Source of the DNA: JL08 sp039969355
GTDB lineage: Bacteria > Pseudomonadota > Alphaproteobacteria > Rhodobacterales > Rhodobacteraceae
Direction: 5' to 3'
Length of the DNA stretch: 64,000 nucleotides
Assembly (NCBI GenBank): GCA_039969355.1
Contig: JBDVOA010000028.1
Span: forward strand, 62,001 to 126,000
Below are positions 45,145 through 54,146 of this stretch, piece by piece. The translations under genes and the position numbers were made by a program. Numbering within the stretch: position 1 is the first letter of the stretch; the number at the start of each line of letters is the position of its first letter. The notes beneath the pieces are model-generated. The model was not told the DNA's origin. It did no database searches and saw only the letters and a list, made by a program, of their open reading frames with translations.

Positions 45145-46194
45145 TCACCCCCCTATTCGCGCGCCCGTTTTTGCCTCGAACAAGTGACAATGTTCATTGG
45201 GCACTGAGATCGACACCATGTCGTCAATCTCTGCGCGGTAATTCTTGTCGGCTTTGACCGAAACCAACGCCCCGCCGATGCGCACGCTCACCATCGTCGC
45301 GTCACCCAGCAATTCCATGGTGTAGATCGGCGCGTTGATCTGACCGCCACTTTCGACAACGCTCGCATCCTCAGCGCGGAAACCCAGCGTCACAGGACCG
45401 TCGGCCGCATCCAAACCAGTGATTTCAACATTCTTGGCCGCAAATGTGCCACCGCTCAACTCCCCCTCCATTAGGTTCATGGCCGGATTCCCGATAAAAC
45501 TAGCGACAAAGGCATTGGCTGGCCGGTCATAGATGTCGACCGGCGTGCCGACCTGCTGCACGACCCCGGCCTTCATGATCACAACCCGATCCGCAAGTGT
45601 CATCGCCTCAATTTGGTCATGGGTCACGTAAATCGTCGTGACCGCCAACTCGTGTGAGAGGTTCTTGATCTGTGCACGGGTCGACACCCGAAGCTTGGCA
45701 TCAAGGTTGGACAGCGGCTCGTCCATCAAAAATACATTTGGCTCGCGCACAACCGCACGGGCAAGCGCAACGCGCTGGCGCTGGCCGCCTGACAGTTCGG
45801 CTGGTTTGCGATGCAGAAACTCATCGAGTTCGACCATGGCACTGGCGCGTTTGACTTTTTCGTCGTGGGTTTTGGGATCGATTCCACGCACCCTGAGGGG
45901 GAAGCGAATGTTTTCATAAACATTCATGTTTGGGTAGAGCGCATAGCTCTGGAACACCATCGCGACATCGCGGTCTTTGGGCTCCAGATCGTTGACCCGT
46001 TTTCCATCCACCAATATATCGCCCTCGGTGGCATCTTCCAGGCCGGCAATCATACGCATCGTCGTAGTCTTGCCACATCCAGACGGACCCAAAAGAACTA
46101 GAAACTCTTTGTCTGCTATCGTCAGGTCAAATTCATGAACACCCACAAACGAACCCCAACGCTTGGACAAATTTCGAAGTTGAATTTCGGCCAT
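45145..46194 (-). CDS. Sugar-type ABC transporter ATP-binding protein (UgpC/MsmK-like)
   Basis: A 349-residue ATPase with the C-terminal TOBE regulatory domain. Walker A is GPSGCGKTT, the signature LSGGQRQRVALARAVVREP, Walker B VFLMDEPLSNLDAKLR and the switch His in VTHDQ. ATG 46194 follows GGGGGGAA. It is the first gene of the long minus-strand locus and lies just downstream of two LacI-type operators, so repression would shut off the importer. Confidence 0.94.
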   Translation of the reverse strand: MAEIQLRNLSKRWGSFVGVHEFDLTIADKEFLVLLGPSGCGKTTTMRMIAGLEDATEGDILVDGKRVNDLEPKDRDVAMVFQSYALYPNMNVYENIRFPLRVRGIDPKTHDEKVKRASAMVELDEFLHRKPAELSGGQRQRVALARAVVREPNVFLMDEPLSNLDAKLRVSTRAQIKNLSHELAVTTIYVTHDQIEAMTLADRVVIMKAGVVQQVGTPVDIYDRPANAFVASFIGNPAMNLMEGELSGGTFAAKNVEITGLDAADGPVTLGFRAEDASVVESGGQINAPIYTMELLGDATMVSVRIGGALVSVKADKNYRAEIDDMVSISVPNEHCHLFEAKTGARIGG

Positions 46195-46225
46195 AATTTC
46201 CCCCCGGAGGAACGCAATTAAAATT

Positions 46226-46243
46226 TTTGCATTCGTTTGCAAA
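46226..46243. promoter_or_regulatory. LacI-type operator 1
   Basis: TTTGCATTCGTTTGCAAA: perfect 6-bp arms (TTTGCA/TGCAAA) around a six-base centre containing CG, the usual LacI-family form. It lies 32 bases upstream of the ATPase start codon. Confidence 0.75.
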
Positions 46244-46280
46244 GATCATAGACATTTGAAGTTTTGTTTGGCAACCTATT

Positions 46281-46298
46281 TTTGCAATCGAATGCAAA
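46281..46298. promoter_or_regulatory. LacI-type operator 2
   Basis: TTTGCAATCGAATGCAAA: the same arms as operator 1, extended by one T/A pair to 46280 and 46299 and with a central CG. Its centre is 55 bases from that of operator 1, compatible with looping. It lies 29 bases before the divergent NTF2-like gene start. Confidence 0.78.
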
Positions 46299-46327
46299 AC
46301 TGGCATTTGGAAACAGAAAGCAATCAA

Positions 46328-47365
46328 ATGGAACCTGATTTTTCCGCAGAAAAGCAACTCGTTAGGGACTATTATGCACAGTTAGACAACTCTGTTGATG
46401 CAGATCATCTGGCGGTGATCGAAGCATTCACGTCCCCAGACTATCTCTGGCGCGGCTTCCATCCGTTCAATGAATTCAATTCGGCACGCGACGTCGCCGA
46501 ATCGTTTTGGCGCCCACTTCGCAGGGCGCTGTCCGCGATGCAGCGCCGCATGGACGTCTTTTTCGCTGGTCAGAATGCGATCGCAGAACAAGGTGGCGTT
46601 TGGGTAGTGTCCATGGGCCATCTGATGGGCCTTTTTGACCACCCTTGGCTGGGCATTCCGCCGACCGGGAAAATCGTAATGCTGCGCTATTGCGAATTCC
46701 ACAGAATTGACAATGGAAAGATATCCCAAACGGCGATGTTCTTCGATATCCCTCACCTGATAGCGCAGGCCGGATTGAATCCTTTTCCCCAGCAAACAGC
46801 GGCACATTTGGTGCAACCTGGCCCGATGACGCATGCGGGTGTGATGTTCGACCCGCAGGTTTCTGGCAGTGGCAAAAAGACACTGGCCTTGATCGAAGAA
46901 ATGATCCGCTGCATGGGCCAGTGGGACAGCGCCCTAAGCCTCCAGGATGAGTTACGCCAGACATGGGCCGAAGACATGATCTGGTGGGGGCCGGAAGGTA
47001 TCGGAGCAACTTATACAATTGAACGCTATGCCAAACAGCATTCAGGCCCCTTTCGCGCGACTCTCAAAAACCGCAGCAAGACCCGGCACATCGCCCGCCT
47101 GGCCGAAGGTAATTTCGGAGGCTTTTTCGGCTGGCCAAACTTCACAGCCACACCGTCAGGCGGTTTCATGGGTATGCCTGCAACCAACACACCCGGCGAA
47201 TTCCGGGTGATCGACATCTACCGGCGCGAGACAGATAAACTCGCAGAAAACTGGATCTTCATTGATTTGCTGCACTTCTGGAAAATGCAGGGCGTCGATA
47301 TTCTGGCGCGCACGACCGGAATTAGTGCGAGCCGCGAAACCGGTGCGGAAGGAAAGCTAGTATGA
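46328..47365 (+). CDS. Two-domain NTF2/SnoaL-like protein (E)
   Basis: A 345-residue tandem SnoaL-like protein. The N-domain shows MGHLMGLFDHPWLGIPPTGKIVMLRYCEFHRID, and the C-domain MIWWGPEGIGATYTIERYAKQHSGPF and ENWIFIDLLHFWKMQGVDILAR. ATG 46328 was chosen because the frame upstream runs through the operator. It is divergent from the transporter genes and shares the operator region with them. Its stop overlaps the ATG of an amidohydrolase remnant (ATGA). Confidence 0.83.
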   Translation: MEPDFSAEKQLVRDYYAQLDNSVDADHLAVIEAFTSPDYLWRGFHPFNEFNSARDVAESFWRPLRRALSAMQRRMDVFFAGQNAIAEQGGVWVVSMGHLMGLFDHPWLGIPPTGKIVMLRYCEFHRIDNGKISQTAMFFDIPHLIAQAGLNPFPQQTAAHLVQPGPMTHAGVMFDPQVSGSGKKTLALIEEMIRCMGQWDSALSLQDELRQTWAEDMIWWGPEGIGATYTIERYAKQHSGPFRATLKNRSKTRHIARLAEGNFGGFFGWPNFTATPSGGFMGMPATNTPGEFRVIDIYRRETDKLAENWIFIDLLHFWKMQGVDILARTTGISASRETGAEGKLV

Positions 47366-47550
47366 TTGACGCCCATCACCATCTTTGGGACCTTTCTAAC
47401 ATTCCAGTAGAAAAGCTGTACTCGGACTATGCCACGCTGGTTCGAGCCTATCGAGAGATCGTGCCTCAAGGCATGCAATACGCTGTATTCGGCTACACGG
47501 CTGCAATTTTCTATTCTCTACTGCTGGGCGAAACCACCCAGCGACGCTGA
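47362..47550 (+). pseudogene. Amidohydrolase remnant with large internal deletion
   Basis: 62 residues. The start MIDAHHHLWDL is the N-terminal metal-binding strand of amidohydrolase-2 enzymes (lactonases and decarboxylases, normally about 280-300 residues). The rest (LVRAYREIVPQGMQYAVFGYTAAIFYSLL) resembles the extreme C-terminus of the same family, where GTAAxxYxL is usual. The central 200-odd residues are missing in frame. It cannot be catalytically active. It was probably co-translated with the preceding NTF2-like gene and supplied a lactonase step. Confidence 0.75.
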
Positions 47551-47768
47551 CCACCGGAAGCAATGGTTTTTGTCGGTCTCAGCCAATGCTGGCTTTGTGC
47601 CTCAGTTCCTTAATTAAAACGTCAATCCGACTTCTTCTCAAGTTGGAGTATGAGGCTCGACACCCTTGGCTTGCCGTCGAAAGGTTGACTTCGAAACTCC
47701 GCTCATCCACTTATATCGAGCAGTGTGGCGCGAAGCGCTCTTTCTGGCTATGACGACGGAATCGATCA

Positions 47769-49370
47769 GTGAAACTCATCATTTCCACCATGAAGAATGA
47801 AGCGCCGTTTCTGTTGGAATGGATTGCTTATCATCAGGCGATAGGTTTCGATAATTTTCTGATCTTCACAAACGACTGTAGTGATGGAACGGACTTCCTA
47901 CTGGAGCGATTGACAGAACTTGGAGTTCTGACACATCGGCGTAACAAGGTATTACGACGTGGCCCTCACAAGTCAGCACTAAAGTATGCTTTTGAAGATC
48001 CGATTTTTGCTCAGGCCGATTGGGTATATGTGACCGATGTCGACGAGTTCCTGAACGTTCAGGTTGGAGATGGTGGTGTCGATGACCTGATCAATGCGTT
48101 CCCTGGTGCGGATGCCATCCCGGTCACCTGGAGAATGTTCTCAAGCAATGGATCAGTGGATTTCCCGTTCGGAGAATCCATGGAGACCTTTACAGACGCC
48201 GAGCCACTTGAACCCACCACGAGCAAAGATCTTCGTTTCGTAAAGACCATGTTTCGCAAAGACACGAGGCTCAAAAAGCTTGGGTTACACGCGCCGGACT
48301 ACCAGGAACAATACCGCGAGAAAATCAAATGGGGATCAAAATACATTGAAGCAAATGAAGCTGGTGAGCCCCGACGACCAGCCCACGACTATGGCTATGA
48401 CGTTGCGCAGGTAAACCACTACGCGGTCCGCTCAGTTGATTCTTATCTACTCAAGCGTGATCGGGGACGGGCGAACCACGTTTCTCAGGTAATCGATGAC
48501 ACTTATTGGGTTCGATGGAACCGGGGTGGTACTCTGGACCGGTCGATTCAGCGCCATCTTGATGCGATGCGTCAGCGACTGAAGGTATTGCGTGACGATC
48601 CTGAAGTGGCATTTTTGGAAAAGGCCGGTATTGCCATCAATAAAATTCGACTGTCCGAATTGAAGTCGGACCCGGACTACATTGCGATGCGGGAAAAGCT
48701 GACAGCCGTACCCAAGCCGAAACCAGAGGAGCCTGAGAGCATAGAACAAGCGTTGACGGAGAATCTGGAACGGCCGGTGCAAACCGCCAACGCCCAGATG
48801 CGTTCGAAGTCGCCTCGCCGTCACGAAAATCGTCAGAACTTGTTGCGCCAAATGCCAAAAAACGGCAGATGCGCCGAAATCGGAGTTTGGCAGGGAAGTT
48901 TCTCGCTTGAGATTCTGGACATTACAGAACCTCAAGAACTCGTCTTAATTGATCCATGGGGATTGATCGCGGATGGTCCCCAAAAGGATTGGACTCACGG
49001 CAAGCACGAGCATCGCGATCAGATGGACGATATGTATCAATCTATCGTTGCCGAGTTTTCTGGTCATGGAAACGTGACCATTCGAAAAGGATTCTCTGCA
49101 GACGTTTTGACCGAATACGCTGATGATTATTTCGACTGGGTATATATTGACGGCAACCATCTATATGATTTTGTTAAAGAAGACATCGAGATATGCTTTC
49201 GCAAGGTGCGCAGCGGAGGTATCATTGCTGGTGATGATTTTCTCTGGAAACGCGAAGGTCGAAGGCATGTGAAAGAGGCAGTACACGATGCAATGCAGTT
49301 TTTGGGTATCTCGCCAGATACCCATTTGTCTCGGATGGGGCAGCAGTTTATGATAAAAGTCGAGCGCTAG
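47769..49370 (+). CDS. Glycosyltransferase-methyltransferase fusion protein
   Basis: 533 residues with two enzymatic parts. Residues 1-310 are a family-2/92-type glycosyltransferase (ISTMKNEAPFLLEWIAYHQAIGFDNFLIFTNDCSDGT, and the DxD-like VYVTDVDEFLNV). After a Pro/Glu-rich linker (PKPKPEEPESIEQ), residues 350-533 form a class I SAM methyltransferase (CAEIGVWQGSFSLEIL, VYIDGNHLYDFVKEDI, GGIIAGDDF). It probably builds and methylates a surface polysaccharide. Followed by two more glycan-type genes on the same strand. Confidence 0.85.
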   Translation: MKLIISTMKNEAPFLLEWIAYHQAIGFDNFLIFTNDCSDGTDFLLERLTELGVLTHRRNKVLRRGPHKSALKYAFEDPIFAQADWVYVTDVDEFLNVQVGDGGVDDLINAFPGADAIPVTWRMFSSNGSVDFPFGESMETFTDAEPLEPTTSKDLRFVKTMFRKDTRLKKLGLHAPDYQEQYREKIKWGSKYIEANEAGEPRRPAHDYGYDVAQVNHYAVRSVDSYLLKRDRGRANHVSQVIDDTYWVRWNRGGTLDRSIQRHLDAMRQRLKVLRDDPEVAFLEKAGIAINKIRLSELKSDPDYIAMREKLTAVPKPKPEEPESIEQALTENLERPVQTANAQMRSKSPRRHENRQNLLRQMPKNGRCAEIGVWQGSFSLEILDITEPQELVLIDPWGLIADGPQKDWTHGKHEHRDQMDDMYQSIVAEFSGHGNVTIRKGFSADVLTEYADDYFDWVYIDGNHLYDFVKEDIEICFRKVRSGGIIAGDDFLWKREGRRHVKEAVHDAMQFLGISPDTHLSRMGQQFMIKVER

Positions 49371-49465
49371 GCTTTAAACTACTCGGCCCGCTCTGACATC
49401 GGCACTACTGAAGGTCAGCCAAAAAACCCAACCGTCCACTCCAAGTAAGGGAAATACTTTTACTC

Positions 49466-50515
49466 ATGCCCTCTTTGGTTTCATCGACGGGGTCCCGCCG
49501 AAACCCGTACCAAAACATGTTATATTGCGCTTTTGATGGTTATGATCAGAAGGCCTACCCTTTGACTTCGTTCGTTCGAGGTGACGATTTCCAGTTCGAT
49601 GCAGACGACATTTATTGGATCCACTGGGAAGATCGCCAGTTTGGTCAGCCCCAAGAAAATCAAGAACTTGCAGATGAGCTAAAACTAGTCGAGCAGGGTT
49701 TGTTGGCACTCAAGCGAAAGGGTGTACGACTTGTCTGGACGGTCCACAATTTCTTGCCTCACAACTCCGCTCGCGACATGGCCGCGATTGATGCAGGTCG
49801 CAAAATGCTCGTTCCAATGATGGATGTTGTTCATGTGCACACGCCACATGCGAAACAGGTAATGTCCGAAGCATATAAAATTTCTGAAGACCAGCTTTGT
49901 GTCGTCTCTCATCCCAGTTATCTTGGCCAACTCGAAGCACAGGACATAACCCTTGCACGTCGGGATGTTCTGCCAAAACAAGACCGGCGCGCTTTCATAC
50001 ACATTGGAAAGGTACAAGAGAATCGAGGCGGCCAGTTTCTTTGGGCCGGGCTAAAGACACTTGCAAAACACACGGACGCCTGGAAGATCGACATTGCGGG
50101 CAAAGTTTCACGCAGCGAACGTCGCGGATTGCGGTGGATCCGGAAGATGGGCAACGTCAACATGCCTGACCGTTTCCTGCCGGATGACGAGTTTAGGGAT
50201 ATGGTTGCCGCGGCCCATGTTTGCGTCGCTCCTTTTGAACGTGTTTTTAGTTCGGGCTCGATAATGATGGCTCTTACTTTTGGATTGCCGGTTGTTGCTC
50301 CCGATCTGCCCGCGATCCGTGACCATCTGCCCAAGCCCCTGCATCGTTTCCTCTATAGCCCGGGCAACAAGAGAGCCTTCATGTTGGCTATGCGTGGATT
50401 TGTTCTGATGGAGGATGCCGAGTTGCTGGAATTGAGGCGGATTGCCATGGACCATGCGCTTTCGATACAACCCCTGCACCAAAGCAAAGCGTTGCATGAC
50501 CGGATCGTCGAATGA
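49466..50515 (+). CDS. GT4-like glycosyltransferase
   Basis: 349 residues. It has GT-B features: LVWTVHNFLPHNS, HVHTPHAKQVM, an acceptor/donor-domain start FIHIGKVQENRGG, and the donor-site region APFERVFSSGSIMMALTFGLPVVAPDLPAI (the E-x7-E-like loop has Ser/Gly-rich substitutions). Likely cytoplasmic or membrane-associated enzyme acting on exopolysaccharide. 95 bases after the fusion gene, same strand. Confidence 0.8.
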   Translation: MPSLVSSTGSRRNPYQNMLYCAFDGYDQKAYPLTSFVRGDDFQFDADDIYWIHWEDRQFGQPQENQELADELKLVEQGLLALKRKGVRLVWTVHNFLPHNSARDMAAIDAGRKMLVPMMDVVHVHTPHAKQVMSEAYKISEDQLCVVSHPSYLGQLEAQDITLARRDVLPKQDRRAFIHIGKVQENRGGQFLWAGLKTLAKHTDAWKIDIAGKVSRSERRGLRWIRKMGNVNMPDRFLPDDEFRDMVAAAHVCVAPFERVFSSGSIMMALTFGLPVVAPDLPAIRDHLPKPLHRFLYSPGNKRAFMLAMRGFVLMEDAELLELRRIAMDHALSIQPLHQSKALHDRIVE

Positions 50516-50615
50516 CTGTCGTCCTTGCATTGTCGATCGGAGGTTGGGATTCTTGGTTTTTTGGGGCGCTGCCTGACTACCTATTTTACATCAAGCATGA
50601 GATGGAGAGTTGAAA

Positions 50616-51503
50616 ATGAGTGAATTGCCCGGATCCTCTAAAGAGGACTCAACGTCTCCCTTATTAATTCTGAAAGAAATCCTGCCCTTGGATCGCCCCA
50701 TCCATATCGTTGACATTGGGGCGGCGAAATCAAACGCGGAAAGACCTTACCAAAAATTGTTGGAAGCGGGTCTCTGTCGGGTGACGGGATTTGACCCGCA
50801 GGAAGGTACGCTAGACCAACTAATCGACCAAAGTGAACAATCGGAAACGTATCTACCGTACGCTATCGGAGACGGTAGACCAAAAGAATTGCACCTTTAT
50901 CGCGGTACCGGTCTGACGTCTTTCTTGCAGATACGAAAGGCGACCCTTTCCTATCTTCGCGGATTGAGGCGAGCGGCGACACCAACAGGTGTCATTGAAT
51001 TTGAAACCACGCGACTTGATGAACTGACAGAGCTGGCGGATGCCGATTTTATCAAGATAGATATTCAGGGCGCGGAAATTCTTGCGCTTGAGCATGCCAA
51101 GAGGCATCTGGCGAACGCCGTCGGTGTCCAGACCGAGGTCTCGTTTTACCCAATATACGAGGACCAACCGAGCTTTGGGGAAATTGACGTTTTTCTCCGA
51201 GAGAACGAATTCATGTTCCACAGTTTTCTGCATTTCATAAAACGGCTGGTGCTTTCAACCTGGCGTGGCGCAGTTCCGCCAACTTCTGCGACACAGATGT
51301 TGGATGGCGATGCGTTGTATCTTCGGGATTTTTCGCAACCTGAGGCGTTGAGTTCAGACCAAATCAAGCGAACCGCGCTGATCGCACAGGGCTGTTACGA
51401 AGCCCCAGATCTGGCGTTGCGATGTTTAGATATCTTGGAGCAACGAAAAATCATCGCTCGTGGTGACGCCCAACGGTATGCCAGCGCTTTAGAGTCGGGC
51501 TAG
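50616..51503 (+). CDS. FkbM-family methyltransferase
   Basis: A 295-residue SAM-dependent methyltransferase. Motif I is IHIVDIGAAKSN, then VTGFDPQEG, DFIKIDIQGAEILALEHA (the FkbM DxQG/E-xxxL block) and VQTEVSFYPIYEDQPSFGEID. ATG 50616 follows GGAGAG. Such enzymes O-methylate sugars of surface glycans. The C-terminal 60 residues (after FLRENEF) are extra helical sequence. Last gene of the glycan cluster. Confidence 0.87.
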   Translation: MSELPGSSKEDSTSPLLILKEILPLDRPIHIVDIGAAKSNAERPYQKLLEAGLCRVTGFDPQEGTLDQLIDQSEQSETYLPYAIGDGRPKELHLYRGTGLTSFLQIRKATLSYLRGLRRAATPTGVIEFETTRLDELTELADADFIKIDIQGAEILALEHAKRHLANAVGVQTEVSFYPIYEDQPSFGEIDVFLRENEFMFHSFLHFIKRLVLSTWRGAVPPTSATQMLDGDALYLRDFSQPEALSSDQIKRTALIAQGCYEAPDLALRCLDILEQRKIIARGDAQRYASALESG

Positions 51504-51687
51504 ACAAATTTCAGCAGGCTGGCCTTACAAAAAAATGTTGGCAACAATCCTTCCCCTCAGGTAAGCGTTCCCAGCTCCATTGATTCAAGGCGATTGAGCC
51601 ATTCTTCCTAGCAACGGGTGCCCGCTCTTGTTCTGCTCGTGCATTCCTCAACGTGGATCGACTAGTGAAGGCTGGGTAAGGCAGGTG

Positions 51688-52440
51688 TCAGGTCCCGGTG
51701 GCCCGCTTATTTGCGCTGAAAGCGTTAAAAGCACTTGCAAGAGCTTCTGCCGCGACTCTCAGCAAAATTCCCCCCTTTTCGGGCGTCGCCAATGCTGAAT
51801 GTGAACCGACCCGGCCATCGGGGAACCTCGCGCGGTGTTCGTCAGGGGGCCCGTGTTTGTCTCCACTGTGAGCCGCGATGTAGGCGGCCGAAAGCTTCTC
51901 GGGTGGTTCTGCAGCAACGCCCATTGGTTTTTGCCCGTGGAAAACCTGAGTTATAGCAATTTCGGAGGGGGTTGCATGCATCCCTTCCCAATCCCCAAAC
52001 ATTTCGGCACGAAGTTCTGCAACGTGCACCGGGTCCCACCAGTTTTGGACATGTATCGCACCGGCGGGCAGATCAGAAGCAACCGCATAGGCTGGTTCGA
52101 GATTGGCACCATGGCCGTTGACAATAAAAACACCCCGAAAACCTTGTTCCAGAAGCCCAGCGCAAATTTGCGACAGAGTTTCTTGGAAAAGCTCCGTGGT
52201 GATCGAAACCGTCCCTGGAAATCGCGCGTTGAAAGGGGCTGGCGTGTAAGCAAGCGGTGGGGCGACGATGCCGTTGCAGAGTATCGCGGCGGACAGAGCA
52301 ATCTGGTTGGCGCAAATGGCATCTGTGCCTACAAGCCCCATCGGTCCATGCTGTTCGGTGGAACCGGTTGGCAACATTACACAGCAACCCTGCTTAAGCC
52401 GAAGGTCCACTTCGGGCCAAGTCATCAAATTTAGTTGCAT
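51688..52440 (-). CDS. Creatininase-family amidohydrolase
   Basis: 250 residues. The metal-site motifs are PTGSTEQHGP, GTDA, VNGHGAN and WEGMHATPSE. The family includes creatinine amidohydrolase, MftE and formamide hydrolases of pyrimidine and riboflavin breakdown. It lies 60 bases downstream of an amino-acid binding-protein gene, same strand, suggesting that the imported compound contains an amide or lactam bond. Confidence 0.88.
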   Translation of the reverse strand: MQLNLMTWPEVDLRLKQGCCVMLPTGSTEQHGPMGLVGTDAICANQIALSAAILCNGIVAPPLAYTPAPFNARFPGTVSITTELFQETLSQICAGLLEQGFRGVFIVNGHGANLEPAYAVASDLPAGAIHVQNWWDPVHVAELRAEMFGDWEGMHATPSEIAITQVFHGQKPMGVAAEPPEKLSAAYIAAHSGDKHGPPDEHRARFPDGRVGSHSALATPEKGGILLRVAAEALASAFNAFSANKRATGT

Positions 52441-52500
52441 GGCGGCTCCAAACGGAACAGGCGGCGGATCTTAAGTACTTCGCCTCCTGTTGGTTTTCGG

Positions 52501-53271
52501 TTAAAGGCCCCACTTAGCCTTGTTGCCTTCAAAGAAGCCCTTGGCTTTCTTCAATTTCACCCAATTGTTGACGTAGTTGATCCAGACCTGATCATTCTGC
52601 GGCAACAACATAGCAATTGGCGAGGGTGAACGCGGACCTGTGTCAGGCACACGCACCACATCGAACTTTTCTTCCAACGTCGATCCCTCGATGTTGGACG
52701 TAATGAAAACGTCAGCACGACCAGCCAGTACCTCTTGATATCCACGTGCAGGCGCTTCGACCACTTTGATATCGGCATCCGGGAACCATTCCCGCACGAG
52801 CTTTTCAAAAGTTGTGCCTAAAGTGGTTGCGACCTTCACATCAGCCTTGTTGATCGACTCGTAGCCAGAGAAGTTGCCCGCCTTTTCCTTGGTGGTGAAG
52901 GGGAAAATCTCAACCGCAATGTAGCTTTCCGAGAACCCCGCGGCCTTCATGCGGGGTGGAGAGATCGAGGCCGAACCGGTGATGTGGTACTGCCCCGCGA
53001 CAACACCATTAACAAGAGTTTTCCAATCGGTTGGAACAAACTCTACTTCGACTCCAAGGTCGGTGGCGAGCTCATTCATGATATCGATGTCGAAACCCTT
53101 ATAGGAATTCGTTGCCGGGTCGCGCACCGTCATCGGGTTCCAGTCCCCGGTAGTCCCAACCTTCAGAACGCCATCACTCAATATTTCATTGAGTGCAGAC
53201 TGCGCACTTGCAGTGCCTGCCAGCGTCAGGCCAATCACAGCGACAGCCGCTGCCTTGAATAATGTTCTCAC
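52501..53271 (-). CDS. Amino-acid-type ABC substrate-binding protein
   Basis: 256 residues with signal peptide (AAAVAVIGLTLAGTASAQ). SBP_bac_3 traits: GVLKVGTTGDWNPMT, YKGFDIDIMNELATDLG, YHITGSASISPPR, LLPQNDQVWINYVNNWV. It resembles the cyclohexadienyl-dehydratase-like subgroup. Divergent from the ATPase and permease genes that probably complete its transporter. Confidence 0.9.
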   Translation of the reverse strand: MRTLFKAAAVAVIGLTLAGTASAQSALNEILSDGVLKVGTTGDWNPMTVRDPATNSYKGFDIDIMNELATDLGVEVEFVPTDWKTLVNGVVAGQYHITGSASISPPRMKAAGFSESYIAVEIFPFTTKEKAGNFSGYESINKADVKVATTLGTTFEKLVREWFPDADIKVVEAPARGYQEVLAGRADVFITSNIEGSTLEEKFDVVRVPDTGPRSPSPIAMLLPQNDQVWINYVNNWVKLKKAKGFFEGNKAKWGL

Positions 53272-53396
53272 GTTAAAACTCCCGTTGGTGTGATGCAGTT
53301 CTTGTTTTTAGACAGGCCATATTTGCTTGATACGGCACAGAAATCAAATAGGCTCGCATCTTGTGCGCATCGGAGCGTTTGAAATTGGGGAATGGA

Positions 53397-54137
53397 ATGG
53401 TAGAAGCGGCAATAGAGCTGGTTGCCGTGAACAAATGGTTCGGCGACTTCCACGTTCTAAAGGACATCAATCTCAATGTTTCCGCCGGCGAAAAAGTGGT
53501 GGTCTGCGGCCCCTCCGGGTCTGGCAAATCGACCGTCGTCCGCTGCATCAACAAGTTGGAAGCGCATCAGAGCGGTACGATCCAGCTTTATGGCAAGGAG
53601 CTGACCAATGACCCACAATCCGTTGCCTCAATCCAGGGCGAGATCGGCATGGTGTTCCAGCAGTTCAATCTGTTTCCGCATCTTAGCGTGCTTGACAATC
53701 TGACACTTGGACCGATGAAGGCGCGCGGATTGAACCGGGCGGATGCCGAGGAGCGAGCCAGACACTACCTGAACCGCGTGCGAATACCAGATCAGGCAGC
53801 CAAGACGCCTGGCCAGCTGTCTGGCGGCCAACAACAACGAGTGGCCATTGCCCGGTCACTCTGCATGGAACCTAAAGCCCTACTTTTTGACGAACCAACG
53901 TCGGCTCTGGATCCAGAGATGATCTCTGAAGTGTTAGACGTGATGGTGGAACTTGCGCAGGACGGAATGACGATGGTGGTAGTGACCCACGAAATGGGCT
54001 TTGCCCGCAAGGTCGCTGATCAGATGGTGTTCATGGACGAAGGCGAGATTGTGGAACATGGCACGCCTGAGGATTTCTTTGGTAATCCCAAAACCGCGCG
54101 GTGCCAGAAGTTTCTCAGCCAGATTCTGCAGCATTAG
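53397..54137 (+). CDS. Amino-acid-type ABC transporter ATP-binding protein
   Basis: A 246-residue GlnQ/HisP-type ATPase. Walker A is GPSGSGKST, the signature LSGGQQQRVAIARSL, Walker B ALLFDEPTSALDPEM and the switch VVTHEMGFARKVADQMVFMDEG. I prefer ATG 53397; the frame also opens at 53361. The permease gene follows after 9 bases. Confidence 0.94.
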   Translation: MVEAAIELVAVNKWFGDFHVLKDINLNVSAGEKVVVCGPSGSGKSTVVRCINKLEAHQSGTIQLYGKELTNDPQSVASIQGEIGMVFQQFNLFPHLSVLDNLTLGPMKARGLNRADAEERARHYLNRVRIPDQAAKTPGQLSGGQQQRVAIARSLCMEPKALLFDEPTSALDPEMISEVLDVMVELAQDGMTMVVVTHEMGFARKVADQMVFMDEGEIVEHGTPEDFFGNPKTARCQKFLSQILQH

Positions 54138-54146
54138 GAGCCGAAT

